Shown one piece after another: positions 1 to 14,286 of a DNA stretch of 64,000 nucleotides; the first letter of the stretch is position 1; each line of letters starts with the position of its first letter. The stretch covers positions 16,466,001-16,530,000 of the forward strand of contig JBAMJR010000031.1 of assembly GCA_038501785.1 (NCBI GenBank), read 5' to 3'. Both the position numbers and the translations under genes were made by a program. The DNA comes from Myoxocephalus aenaeus. Taxonomy: Eukaryota; Chordata; Actinopteri; Perciformes; Cottidae. The notes below the pieces were generated by a model. It saw only the letters and a list, made by a program, of their open reading frames with translations, searched no databases and had not been told where the DNA came from.

Positions 1-53
1 GCCGAACGCTCGACAGCCTTTGACACGTTTTGGTGTCGCTTGAACCCCCGCAG

Positions 54-158
54 GCCTCGGCTCAGATCCGGGCGCAGACCACCCAGTCCTCCAGCATCAT
101 CCTGGCGTTGACAGACGGGAAGCTCGAAGTTTACGTTCACGAGCTCACGGTGAAAGAG
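54..158 (+). CDS. antxr2: antxr2 exon a: vWA domain, MIDAS aspartate
   Basis: Phase 0 to 0, 35 residues starting ASAQIRAQ and ending HELTVKE. The acceptor is CCCCCGCAG and the donor is GAG|GTGAGA. It carries the hydrophobic strand SSSIILALTDGK. The Asp at 114-116 aligns with the MIDAS metal-coordinating aspartate of the ANTXR vWA fold. The upstream exon encoding GL-x-x-A and the DxSxS motif is outside the window. The loop after ALTDGKLE is less conserved, as in other family members. Confidence 0.95.
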
Positions 159-3100
159 GTGAGATCGCCGCCGTCCAACGGTTGCACAAGTTCTCACGTT
201 TCAAGTGTAAAAAAAAAAAAATGCTGTTGAGATGGAGATTACGCCCGTAAAAAGTGACACATTTACTTTTTTTTTTTTTTCTTTCTTTCTTTAATTAATG
301 ACATATAAAAAAATCCTTTTTTTCTTTCTTTCTTTCATTAATGACATATTTATGAATACATTCATGTATCGTTTTGGTGCCTCGACATCTTGCGTGTCTA
401 CATTTATTATTATTATTTGTATTTTCTGTCCACCTGTTACCTGTTGCACATCCTCTCCACGTTTGTTTGCTCTGCAGGCTGATGATGCGAGGAGATTCGG
501 CGCCCGTGTTTACTGTGTGGGCATCAAGGACTTCGACGAGCAGCAGGTAAGAAAGCTTTCGGTCTTAAATCTGCAGCCGTGAAGTCTGTCGCCGAGTGTG
601 TGCCGAGCGATTTGCAGCCGATTGGCGAGAGACGCGTCGCCGTGTTGGAAGAGTGTCAAGAAAGGTAAACACGTGTAATGTGAGCGCCATTACCTGCGTG
701 GGAAATCCTCGTCTTAAGAGTGGCATCATTAAAGCGCCGTGATCCACTTTTCAGATGTTCATCCACACGTTTCAGTTCGATACAAATTGCCAAAAGAAGG
801 TTAAAACCAGCGGAGACCTGGAGCTCCCAGCGCGGCGGAAAATGTATATTTTAGGATGGAAATCAATTTTTTTGTTTCTGGTTATTAGCTAAAGGGATTA
901 GCCGTTGTTTTAAATTTATTTTCTTTGCCTTTTTTGTTTTGTTTTATTGGCCCGGTGCTGCACGAATGAGTCCAAAAACCTTGTCTCAAAGTGTTTTGGG
1001 TTCGATGCCTGAAATCAGGTCTGCGGTTCACGCGAGCTGAAGACATTTTAACGTTGTAATCTACGATTAAAATACAGCCGTAAATATCTCCATTGGTGGA
1101 TTTTGAACCTTTACGCGACTTAAAAAAAAAAAAGGTATCTGAAAGACACGACTAAACGTCCTCACAAGAACACTCAGTCCTCCGTTAGCTTAGTGGTGGC
1201 GGCGTGAGCTAACGTTAGCTTTTTACCTGAATTCTCGCTTCAAGAAAGAAAAGTGGTTTTCAGTTGTGAAGATTTTCTTGCAGAACAAAACGTATGAGTC
1301 TCATAAACATTCGTTTGCCACACCGTTTATTTTACGCAATAAAAAATAAAAAGCCAATTTTTGTAGAGGGGCCCAATGCAAAGCTAACTTCCTTCGTTGG
1401 CCTATGGTGATAGAAGTGATAGTGAAGAGCGCTTCATGATTAGTGAATCTGCCACACTGTTAAAACAAAAAGTATTTTACAACAAATGTCATTTAACGAT
1501 TGTTCCACAAACTGAACGAAAAAATAAACAGAGTCAAAATGAAACATCGGGTGTTCCCTTTGAATACCAACAATATTACCCCCCAAAAAAGTCAACAATG
1601 AATATCATCAAATGTAATAGTTTTATGTCACGTAGTTCTGCTGTTAAGTTAGTGTAAGATACACGTAGTGAATTCTCTGATTATTATCCTGTCTGATAAT
1701 GTCGTCCGCCAAGGACTTTATGTTTATGTTTCAGGATTAATTAAAGTGTGACGCATGGCCCATAAAGAACCCATTACAATTTTTGGAGCAGTTCTCCAAA
1801 ATGGGCGCATTATTTTCCACTTATGGAACGGCCTTCTCGTTCTGTGAAAGCTCTGTAAATAACTGGTTTTGGGGCCAACAGAGTTGTTTAAAATTCAAAC
1901 TTGGCTTCCACCAGATCTTTCTGGACATCCTGATGAAACCACGATCTCCATTAAAGTGTCGTTTCTTTGTTTCGCCCCGTTCACACTGTTGAGAAATCCC
2001 CCCCCCAAAATCCGACTCCTTCTTTGATTTATTATTTGTCGGTTGCACCAAAGTCGGCGTTTCCTTCTGTGTCGCCGCTGATGTCCGCAGTGTTGCTGTC
2101 TCCCTTCCAACATGGTGGCCTGTCCCTTGTAACCATTGGTAACCATCCTGTGATGAGCTCTTATTAAGTCAAAAGAAAAAAACACAAAAGGCAATATTGC
2201 TCCCAGTTTGTGTTGCAATGATTTCCTTTTTTTTATGGTTGAGCAAAGTGTTTGCCACAGTCATGCCATCTGCTACGTCTCCTCCTGCCCATGGTATGAA
2301 AGCAAAAGACGACGCTCGGTCATAAAGAGGGAAAAAGAAAGCGGCATAAAATCTGCAGCACTTCTTTTGTTTACTCGACTCTTTGATGGTGCCGACAGCT
2401 CGCCGAGATCGCGGACACCAAGGACCAAGTGTTTCCTGTCAAAGATGGCTTCCACGCGCTCAAAGGCATCGTCAACTCCGTAAGTTCGCCTACTTTCCGT
2501 GTGTGTGGTGTGTGTGTGTGTGTGTGTGTTGGACTGTGAGTTTGATGTCTGAGATTATTAAACAGAGTTTAATACATGCAACAAGGTTTTTTTTCTTCCC
2601 TTTTTTTATTTTAGAAATAACGGAAGGTGGTGTTGTTTAATTTGGGAAACGGGTTAGATGAGCGAGCTACATCGAAGTTTGTCACCAATTAAAGCGAGAC
2701 CTCGGTGAACTTCCTGCTGAGCTGCATGGAAAAAACGTCTGTGGAAATAAGCGCTTGTTGTGTTTGTAGACGGGATGATGTCCTCACCGCCCTGGAGCTA
2801 ATTAAGACCGCGAGTCACTGTCCATGTGACGTCCTCTCCACAGTGGGGGTTATTGTGTTTGACAGTCAAAACTCTTCGGTACAAGCAATGCTTTTATTTT
2901 TTTTAATTCAGAATCAAACACATCTTGTATTGAGGACAGAACCTACCCAAAATAAATAAAATAAGTGACCTGATGAATACATTTACATGATATTAAATGC
3001 ACCAACAATCATATTAAGAAGAAATGTAGGCATTCATTAATTGATTAAATATGATTGTATATATGATATTTTATTTGCTCCTTTTATTTATTTGCCGTCT

Positions 3101-3692
3101 ATTTATCTACTTGTCTATGCTAGCTATATGCTAGCTGACCTTTGTTGCACCAGTTTGCAAACTAAATTGCATCGTGAATTGACCATTCCATGGTCAAAAA
3201 AAATTCAATTGACTGGGTCATTGTAGCGCCGTAATCAGGGAGAAGCTGTCGGAGCACCAGAGTCCCTGAGGCTGTGTTTTTCTATGAAGTTTCCCTACGC
3301 GGCCTCCTTCGCCAGCCAATTAGCGATACTTTCCATCCGCTGCAGCTTTTAGCCTCGACGCTGTCGCCAAGGCAGGGGTTGTGGGGGGGGGGGGGGGGGG
3401 CAACATGTCTCTCCATGAATCTGAGACCTGGGCGCCGCGGAGAAACACTGACGTGAGCCGGACCTGCATCTGTGTCGGAGCCGACGAGGGCCGGCAGTGC
3501 TTCTGGGTGGGGGGAGGAGCTGTCAGACATGCAGCGCAGTGACGCGGAGCCAAAGGGGCGTGTCTTGTTTCTGTTGCGTGATCCAAAGTACAGCAACTAT
3601 GATTGATCGTGTTGCTTTGAACGCGATATTCTGCTGTCTGACGCCGGCAGAATATACACTTTCAAGCTCCTCTCCTCATATTTAAACAAATG

Positions 3693-3742
<50 letters not shown>

Positions 3743-5773
3743 TGAAATATATACAGCAACCTGTAGTGATGTTGTGACTCATTCCTTTTTTAAACGATGC
3801 ATGACAGAAAATAAAAGCTTTCATGAACCTTTTCCGCCCAATTATTTCCACAAAGTGACTAAACCCGCCTCATCCTCTCAGAAACCCCACCAGTTACATC
3901 GCCGGCTGAGATATTGGGACGACTGCCTCCCTTTTTTTTTTTCCTTTTTCTTTTCCTCTCCCTGCAGCCTGTAAATAATGTTTGTTGCTAGATCCCATTG
4001 AAATGAATAACTGCTGTTTGAGGCCTCTAAGCTCAGCATTCAAAGCTTATATTTCAATATCTTCTTCCAGTCCGGATGACTTTTGTTATATTTAAGAGGA
4101 AGTGTGTTATTTTTTTTTCCTTTTTTTTCTCCAGATGACAGATCTGATTCTCATTTCTGAGCAGAACTTTTACACTTAATGGGAAAACAATGTCATTCCT
4201 CGGGTCGCTCCATCTTTTCAAGCTTAGGCCGGCAAACAGTCAATTTATCTCTTTTCTTTTTTTCTTTTTTTTTCTCGCGACAAAGCACTGCCAAGGAAGT
4301 AATTAGACGGGGAAAATAGTGGCTCAGAGGAACAGCAGCAGATCCTTTTCCTCCCAGCTGTCATCTCAACTCCCCCCCCCCCCCCCCCCCCCCTTTAACG
4401 ATTCCATATCAAACCATCACATTTAATAAGGCCGCTGTAAACACTCCCCTCCTCCTCTCCTCAGATTAAAGTTTCACCCAACATCAAATGAAAGGTTCAA
4501 GTGTCCCGTATCGCAGTTAATATGCTCCTTTTTACCGACTGTGTTGTGGGATTTGCATAGTTTGTCCTTTTTGTTGATTTATTGAATCGCGGCGGACAGC
4601 GTGGCTCACGCGGGCCTCTTTATATGATAATGCACGATCCCGGAGGTTTTTTAATAGAACTGAAGAATGTAATAGTCTTGCATAATTTCCCCATAAAGGC
4701 TGACACAGCTGCCGTCCCTCCCCTCCTGTCCGCCGCTGCCGATATCCGGCGCCCCTTCCTTTAGCCGCCAGGAGTGAGACATCTCTCAGGTGTTGCACCC
4801 TAATCTGTTTTCTAAACTTGACAGAGCCGATAAAGGCCGGGGCTTGATGTATTTATTCCCGGCTCTCCAGCGATAATGTACCCATTTCGTTTATTATTAT
4901 TATTTTTCCACCTCTTCTCGTCCTCCAGATATTAAAGCGATCGTGCACAGAGATCCTGAGTGTGGAGCCCTCCAGTGTCTGCGTGAACGGTGAGTGCCTC
5001 CTCCTCCTCCTCCTCCTCCTCCTCCTCCTCCTCCACCTCTTCCTCCTGCTGCTACGCTCGGTCCCTGGAGCTCTGCACGGATCATTCTCTGCAGGAAATC
5101 CCCTCTAATGCTGCTCGCTCACTGAGCTCATGACATCTTGGGGGGGCAGTTTAGAGCAGTGGGTGAGGGAGCAGGTCTGCTTGGAGACGAGGAGTTAATC
5201 AATCACTTTTGGGGCATCACATTTCAATAATTTCCCATTCTGCCGCTTCTTAACCCTTTTTAACGCCCAGTAATTTACGGGTTAATCCACCTGAATGGTT
5301 CCCGACCTTTTTGTTAATTGTTTAATGAATAGAAATCAATTATGCATGACTGCTATAACTTTTTAAAATACCATTTGGAAAATGTGAACCCACTGGTGTT
5401 GTTATTATTAACCTATATATACAAATACATCAGCATTTAACTCGCAATCTGTATAAAGAGACACTTTCAAGTGCAAAGAAAATGTTTAGAGGAACCCTCA
5501 TATCTGCAGGACATGAACTCTTTCCTCTGCATGCTGTGTACGTAGGTCCGTCCCCCACACTCATCTCCCCCGTTTTGTTTGCGTTCCACAGAGTCCTTCG
5601 ACATCGTCCTCCGAGGGAACGGCTTCGCCCTCGGCCGCAGCAACGAAGGCGTCGTCTGCAGCTTCATCGTCGACCAGCAAATCGTCAGTGAGTGTTGGAG
5701 AAGCACACGCGATGCGTTTAGGGGCTCCAAGATCATCGGCAAAACAAAAAAAAATCTGAGCCCCGACTTGCTG

Positions 5774-5820
<47 letters not shown>

Positions 5821-6924
5821 TGTATATATACATACACATCCGTGAGTTTTCTCACATGAACTTCTTCTGCAGAACTGCATGTTGTGATTACTCACATTAC
5901 ATAGAGTCCCTAGTGTTAGACATGGAGAACGAAATGTATTTTGGAGCCACTGACTCCTTTTCTGACTCATCCACTTACGTCACATGACCGAGGGTTCAGA
6001 GTTCAAGGCCCCGAACCCAATTTCCACACTGGGTCCGTGAGGGTTTAATTTAGCCCTTTTATTAACTGTTAAGTTCGCTTTTTCTTCAGACTTTGCTTGA
6101 TGCAATTACCCACAATACCCAGCAACGCAGGGTTACCAGCTCTCTTCTCAGTGCCCTTGCACCTTCGGCGAAGCGGACCCCTGTCCCGACATGTCTGTTA
6201 TCTCAGAGTTGCTCCCTATCTATATTGTGAGAGCAGAAGAAGGGGGGGGGCGGGGCTATGTAGGTCACCGTGCTCCTTATTTTGAGCTTGCAGTCTGTTC
6301 TGTCGATTTTATTTTTAATTTTTTAAAGGAAGCAAGACTGGATTTTGGCACCGATAGCCGATCTCTTGAAGCTCTCGTTTGGCCGTGGGATCCGTGGGAT
6401 CGACGTCTGCCAATGACAACACTTCCCCTCCGTGACAAGTTATTTTTTGATTTTTAAACATTTCAAGTTGACGAAAAAAAACTAATCACTTGAGCATATT
6501 TTTTGATTTTTTTCTTCCTCCTTCCTTTAAAAAAAGAAAACTCCATCCCAATCAGGAAGTGGCCATTAGCAGATGTCTTCCTGTTAGTCCTTTCTCAGTT
6601 TAGTCCGTCTCACATTCGCCCACTTGGGGCTATTTATTCCCTCGCTGGCTGCTGCATGTGTTCAGCCCAGACCTTTCTAACAGTGGGGCACCTTATAATT
6701 ATGGACAGGCATCATGGCGACTGTGGAACACACACAAGCCGCATATGTGGAGCAGATGCTTCAGGCTTCTCCTACACCGAACCAGTCAGAGCTCCCGAAG
6801 CAGACGAGCAGAGAAAAATTAATAAAAATATATCTATACATATATATATATATATATATATATCAATAATCTGAATGACCTCCGTGGCTGCAGATGATTC
6901 AGGCATCAGTCAACCTGTGCTAAT

Positions 6925-6992
<68 letters not shown>

Positions 6993-8447
6993 ACACATAC
7001 ACACACATACACACACACAACCACACACAGTGACAAGAGTGCTGCAATGTCAAACGTACGACACTATGTATCAATAATACTAATGGGATTTAAGTTTTAA
7101 ATGATTTAAGTTTACTGTATACATTTAGTTTTAAATAAATCCGTCCCGTGAAAAAGAGAACACAGAGTTCATCATAACTGTGACTTTGTTTCATAATTAA
7201 TGATGTTTATGGTTTAAATATTTCAAATTAATGAACTTTTGGTAACCCCATGTCTACGATGCATTATAAACATACTTATGAAGCCTTATATTCAGCACTG
7301 TACAATATAGTAATACTGTATAGTAATAAGCATAAATAAGCATAAATAAGCTTAAATGATAATTTATATCAGTAATTATAACAAATTATGAAGCATTATT
7401 TATAATGACCTATGAGCTCAAGTTTCATAATACTTCATAATTGCTTGTCATAGTGTATTACAATTCCCATAGATGCAATGAATTATAATACTTTTATAAT
7501 GCATTATAATGTGATTCTAAGTTACTATAAGTGGTCAATGTTTGTCAAAGTGAAAAAAATATAATTAAATCTTTGCAAGAAAAACTTTTTCCCCTTTTAC
7601 TTAAAACAAACAATGACCTCTTATAGTAACTCCTTATCACATCATAATGCATCATCACGGAGATTATACTGCATTATGAAAGTATGGGAATTATAATACA
7701 CTGTGATCCTTGCAAAGAAAATGTGGGACCAGCAATTATAAAGCATTATGACACATGAGCTTCTATGTCATTATACAAGGCTTCATAATATGCTATCAGT
7801 ATTGTTATAAAGCATTATGACTGCTTATAACTTTAATTATACAGATTATAACGCATCATGAATATGTTTATAATGCATTACAGACAAGTTCTACAAAGCT
7901 CCCAAAACAGTTATTAATCACATTTTTCATATTGCTTACCGGTTTAATGCTGCTGTAATTTACATCTTAAATTCCTAAAGTCTTTCTTCTTCTGTGGTGT
8001 TTGCAGATCACAAGCCGAGCACCGTGCGTAACGACTATCTGCTGTGTCCGGCGCCCAAGCTCTACGAAGTGGGACAGTAAGTAGCCGTATTATTACATTG
8101 TTACGCTCTATGACTCAAAGATCCGTGTTTCTATCAATGCATAATAATAGCTTAACTATAATAGCAATCACAGGAGGCAGCGTTCCCGAAGATGTATTTA
8201 CGTTTTGCTCTTGGCTCGCGGACAACGGGGAACGTGTGACATTTTAATGACGGGCGTCTCAAACGGGACCACAAAATAGATTTAATATTTATCTTTTCAA
8301 ATATATATATATCTTAAAAAAAAAAAAAAAAAGATGACCTGTCAAGTACATTTTATGTACACAATAAAATACAGCGTGTTCTCCTCTAAATACTAAAGGA
8401 GTTGGTGTGATACATCGTCACGTCTTTCCTCTTGTGTAAGAGGAAAG

Positions 8448-8542
<95 letters not shown>

Positions 8543-11500
8543 CTCTCTCGTACTTTTTTATTTCCCCTTTTCTTCTGTCGTCTTTGATGCTGCTTGCGGT
8601 TCTGTTTACGCGACGTCTCTCATATTTAGATAAAGACGCATCGATCCAGTTCCTTCCTCTTGTTCTCGTGTGCAAGTTTTTTCTTTTTTCTTTTTTCCTT
8701 TCTTTTGTGCAAACAAACAACTCCTAAATCTATAGATTAGCTGTATGTTAAAACAGTAGACGCGGGGATGAGGAGTTTGGTGTAAGCGTAAAAGACGCAG
8801 TAAACATTGTCGACAAAAAACAACAACCAAAACAAGCCATACATACAAACCCACAAAGATTGAAGTGAAAACAGTGCAAACATGCATTTATTCCTGGCTG
8901 CACAGCTATTGTTTGATTTTTAACGTCATCTTTTATAATCCCAAACCATAACAGATGATCGCTCAGGCGTTCGAGGCGGAATAACAGATTTTAATGTCCT
9001 TGCTGACTCCAATCCAATCAAAAATGTATGATTATGAGTGCCGCTGGCTCCTGGAGGTCCTCTGGCTCTAAAACAGATTATGTATCATACGACGGCGGAG
9101 GCGCTGAATCGGCTCCAGATCAACTCGAACCTCACCTCAGATAATCCAAAGATCCAATCTCACCACAACATGTTTATGTGCCAGATGCTGACCGGCGGCG
9201 CTGCAAGGGGAGCTTTTTTTGCGCATGCATAAACGTACAATGCACCTGTGTATTGATGCACCTGTGTTGTATTGATGTACCTGTCGATTCGATGCACATT
9301 TAGCAGAAGATTCATTATAGTGTCATCAAACTGTCTGAGAAGACTAAATAAAGATTATAGACTAAAATTAAAACGTGAAAGCAAAACAAAAAGACTAAAA
9401 TTTGACTTTAAACCAGCTGAAAGTTTCACTTAGTTTCCTAAGTCAGGAGCAATAATACATTGATTATTCAATAAATCATCAACCATTTTTCTTGAACCTG
9501 CAACTATTTTGATAATTGAATAATTGGTTTAAGTCTTCCTCAAGAAATCAAATCAAAACTCTCTGATTTCCAGCGTCTTAAATGTGAATATTTCTGGTTT
9601 CTTTCCCTCTGTGGCAGTAAAGTTAATGTCTTTGACTTGTGGTGAAAACCAGACATTTAGAGGCCGGCGTCGTGGGTTTTATAGACCAAACAACTCAAGT
9701 AACTAATCGTCAATTTATTCCCAGAATGCACAGTTGTTTTAATGTCGATTATCTCAAAAAAGAAACCCACTTGACACGTTTCCTGTAATTGTCGGTCACT
9801 TTGCATTCTGACTCCTCATCTTTTTCCGGCCATAACCAACACGTTATATAACGACAGTAACTTGTTTAAAACCCTCGGTGGAGGTTTGTATGTCTCAGAC
9901 TTCTCTCTTTTCCTTTTTCCTCACAAGCGGCTCGCTGCTTCTCCTCCAGCTGCTGCGATAGTTACTACGGTCGACACGTTCTCCAGCTGGCAGGAGACTC
10001 GCACAATGCCGCGGGATCTCAATCACCTGTTTCCCCTCTGGCGTCAATGAGGAGACTTCTACTTCTACTTCTTGCTTCTTGTTCTTCTCCCCCCCCAGAA
10101 ACCATTAGAGCGAAACAGGATCTGACATCTTTCGCCAAGGATGCGGTTGAAAAACATAAACTTGCGCCTGTAAAGCACGGGGCCTACAGTGGCTGCTCCG
10201 GGGCCCGAACATTTGCAAAAGACACAAAAAAAAAAGAGGCCCCGCTTAATTAACTCTTGGCTGCCGACGGTGACCCATTAAGTAGTTAGCTGGTGCGGGC
10301 GGTGAGTAAACACATCTGCTGGAGGGGCTCTAAAAGGATGTGCGACAGATGCGGCCGTTCCCTTTTCCTCGCTCGCCATTTTAAATAATTCAGCACGCGC
10401 TGACAATCCCCGCACCCAGGACCACCTGCATGGAACGGCGGAGCCCCGGAAACTTCCCCATCTCCGTCCATCTGTCATGCCTCTGCTCCCGCCGCCGCTA
10501 CCGGGGCGCCGCGCTCTAACACGGCTCCGCTCAGCCGGAAGGAGAATCGGCTCTTCCCCCCTTGTGGTGTTTTTGGGGGGTTTTAACCGTGTTTTGCTGC
10601 ACGCGAGAGAGGCCTTCTCCTCACCGCTGCTTGAGTCTCGACCTCTTCTCTTTTCGTTTTTTTGCCGGGGGAACATGTTTTCCGAGGCGGCGCTCAGCTG
10701 CAGCTTCCCGCCCCGGCGGGGGGAACCTCGGCTCGGAGCGCTCGGAGCGCCTGCGTGTCCAGGAATCGCGGCGTCCTCGGTCGGCCAATCGAGCCGTGTA
10801 GGAGCACTCACGGCGGAGGCATCATCTGCGCCGACAGCTGCGGCATCAGGCCTGAAACACTGGCATCTGCTGGCGCCCTCCCCCACCCTACCCCCCCCCC
10901 CGCCCTCCCCCTCTGCGTATCCACATTAGGAGACCCAGAATCCCCTGCTGGGGCGCCGATGGAGAGGTTAAGTGGCTGCAGCATGTCCTCACCTGGTGTT
11001 TTCACAATAACGGTGGAGGGCAAACGAAATACGTGCGAGGGGGGATTCGTTGACACCTGCTTTACAAAGCAGGTACAGTAAATAAACGGGGCCGCCCCGC
11101 CCCCTCATCTGCGCCGGTGGGGAACGGAGACGTCCATGTCGTGGGGCGGACATGTTGGATGGTGCATTGGCCCTTTTGATTGAAGGAAGCGAGGAGCGAC
11201 GCGGCGGCGTCGGATCAGAAATGTGCAAAGTCAAATGATTCAATAAGACAATAAGGTTCAATAAGCTGGAACCTACAATTCAGCGCTTCATGAACATACA
11301 TGACTAACATTCTTCATGGAATGTGTCACCCGCAGAATTATCATTCATGTATTCATTTATTCACTCTTGGTTACGTTTAACATCAGTTTACAAACTCTCT
11401 TCACGCCCCATTCGTCCAGTCTGGTGCTCACGACTTCACTAAAACATACAACCTATATATATATATATTATGTTATATTACATTTCCATCAATATCTTTG

Positions 11501-14240
11501 CCGTTAAACCAGCGGTTCCTAACATTTTTGGATTGTGACTTATCATCCCTTTAGAGAAGGTACGCGGATTTTAAGGGTTTTAAAAGGCCTCAACGTACCC
11601 AGGAAGTCAGAAAAATACAAAGGATTTAGTTTTCTTTCTTAATTATTAATTATTTCGTGATTTTGAAAGAAAACTTTACGTCACAGATAAATCCGTTTGG
11701 AAATCATCATTTTATTAATTTCTGTACGATCTGAAAATGTTTCAGCAATCAGTCGTGTTAATCTTTTCAAATCATTATGCTTTTGACAGAATTATCACAA
11801 AATATACAATAATTAAGACCTAGTAAATCAGTTTTTTGACAGAGAAATTAAAAGAAACAAATGGAGAGCTGGATTTGTAAGACAAATAGATCCAGGAATC
11901 AAAAACTGTATCGGAGAAGAGTCTGAAAGGAGTCGTCTGTTCCTTTTTTAAGTTTCCAGAAAGTCTCTTTATTGTTAATCAGTCCGTCTGTTAGAGTGCG
12001 CGTCACTCTTCCCAAACGGCGGACGTCTCGCTCTGGAACTCGTCCGATATCCGGGTCCCCGGGCTCCTCGAGGGGCCTCCGTCAGAACCTCTGCCACACA
12101 AGCCGGGACGCAGAGTGATGACTCCCGGATGCTGAGCGACAGCCCGCACCTCTCCCTGCATATGCTCCGCCGTCAATTATTCAGCCTCCTCAATTTTCAC
12201 ATCTTTAAGGGAAGTTTGAAAGCCATTAGCGTCGGCGTCGTCGGCCGGCTCCAGCTGCAGCGCGTCACCAGCGCTCAGCGTCACGGCGGGGCGCGCCGCC
12301 TGACGGGTTACACACAGCGAGTCCGGGGAGTCCCAGACGTTCAACCGGTGTCCCCGGGAGCCCGTGTGGCTTTCTACCCAAAAGTGACAATCCGCCCTCT
12401 CATCTCCCATTTATTCAAACATAACCGGCGACCCACCGAGCGGCCGCAGCTCTCTCCTCATCGCCGTCTCGCTCACTTGAGTCGAATGGCGGCGAGCGTT
12501 GGTTTTAAATGATCCACCCGGCTCCGTTGCCTCGTCTCATTGACCCTCTTCATTGCCTGGTGGTGGCTTGTGTGATGGCCTCCCTTCACTGTGGTGCTGC
12601 AAAAAAACTAAAAGCTGAATTTAGAGCACACATGTTTTTGTTGCTAGTCCTCTCATTGATACTCTTATCAGTTATTTGGGATAATTTAGTGAGAAAGTAA
12701 ACTGAATAAGGAAAACAATCGATATTGCTTTATTATCCTTATATTCTTGAGCGGCAATACAAGAAGTTCCAAAAAAGAGACAGAGAGAGATACAAAGAGC
12801 GAAGGTATGAGACGAGGACGTCTCACTCCGGAACAAATAAAGAACCGATATCAGAACCGTTAACTAAAACTTAATAATTCAGAACTGTTTTCATCATCAG
12901 TTCATCTCAGAGGCAGAGTGGTGGTATGTTGGTCCTGAATGCTGAACGACATATAGTGTAATGCATCTCTATCATCATCTTCCAGTCGCTTGTTTGGTCC
13001 AAAATCAGATTCAAAGTGAGAATTCTGTGGGGGTAATTTATTTTCTTGACAAATGATTTAAACAATTAGCCGATGAACATAATCCCTCGTGGGTTCATTT
13101 CCTGTCGAGCGGCTGACTAATCACTTCGAACGACGCGCGCACTTTAAAACAGACTTCTAATCGTTCTTTTGTTAAATCTTCCTGGAAATAAAAAGAAAAG
13201 AGCGAACATGACTTATGCCTCCGTGCCGGAGCAGATTCCGCCGACTCAACAGTAACTCGCTAAATTAGCATTGGTGTCTCAGGGAGGGAGAAGAAGAAAA
13301 AAAAGCCTTGCTGGTTGGGTTGTGGTGCGTTAAAGATGTCCAGCCGTGTCAGACGGGAGAGGGGGGGCGTCAGAGTAACTCGCTTGGGAGCTTTCCTCCT
13401 TCACACGCCGAGGTCCACACCTCCAGCTTGATTAACAACCTGCCCGCCGTTAGCGCGGATTGAGGGTGTCAGCTAAATTAGCCTCTCCCCTCACCCACTC
13501 AGCACAAGCACTTAGTTAACATGCAGAGGACCTGCGACGGGCTGTAGGGCTGCAGGACTACAGGGATGCAGGACTGCAGGGATGCAAGACTGCAGGGCTA
13601 CTACAGGACTGCAGGACTTCAGTGCTGCAGGGCCGCGCTGCAGTTCTACTGTTCCACAGAAAGGGAGGTTTTTATGGGTCGAAGCAAACCCGCTCTTGAG
13701 TCCAAGAGCACACACAGGGGGGTCGCGGGGGATTTTGTTCGGGTTCGGCGAACACATTTGCAGGATTCCTTCCTTTAGTTGTTATTCATGTTACAGTGTG
13801 TCGCATTACGGGGGGCTCTATTGGGAAAGAAAGGAAAATATATATAAGTGGAGACATCAACAAGTTAAAAGTGTCAAAGTTGACCTGTTTTTTTTTTAAC
13901 TGTATTTTAAATATTTAGCGTTGGGTAAATAAATAAAAAAAGAAAACCCCAAAAGGTGCAAAAGGAGTCCGTTTGGAACATGTAGCCTCCCCTGCATAGT
14001 AATGGACACATGGTCGGGCTGCTCATCTGTTCTGAACCGCGGGAGAGTCGGCGGCCCACGGCGTCGCCTCGGGCCGAATCCAAGGCAAAGCAAAAGAGAT
14101 CTCTTGTTATTATTATTCCGCGGCTCAGGTTTTTTTATTATATTTTATTTTTTTCATGCCGGCCTCCCCGGATTTTCCACCGTACACACTCGCCACAGCT
14201 GCTGGCCCCACACACACACACACACACACGCGCGCGCGCA

Positions 14241-14286
<46 letters not shown>

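Larger units (their letters stand above)
2480..4928 (+). other. intron c-d
   Basis: 2449 bp. It holds a short (TG)n (about 2500-2529), an 18-G run (3383-3400), an (AT)n (3694-3738) and a 22-C run (4372-4393). The last 400 bp before exon d are non-repetitive, with TTTATATGATAATGC and CATAATTTCCCCATAAAGG. This could be regulatory sequence but nothing proves it. Confidence 0.7.
5688..8006 (+). other. intron e-f
   Basis: 2319 bp. It holds (AT)n at 5778-5819 and 6839-6862, (CA)n at 6926-7019, and a fold-back AT-rich element at 7251-7886. The acceptor GTGGTGTTTGCAG lies 120 bp beyond that element. Confidence 0.8.

Noticed and set aside
10278..10886. 202-residue reverse open frame in the GC-rich patch
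   Set aside because: Competing frames are open on the other strand too. Low-complexity Arg/Ser/Gly/Pro composition reflects GC content, and no splice-bounded exons are seen.
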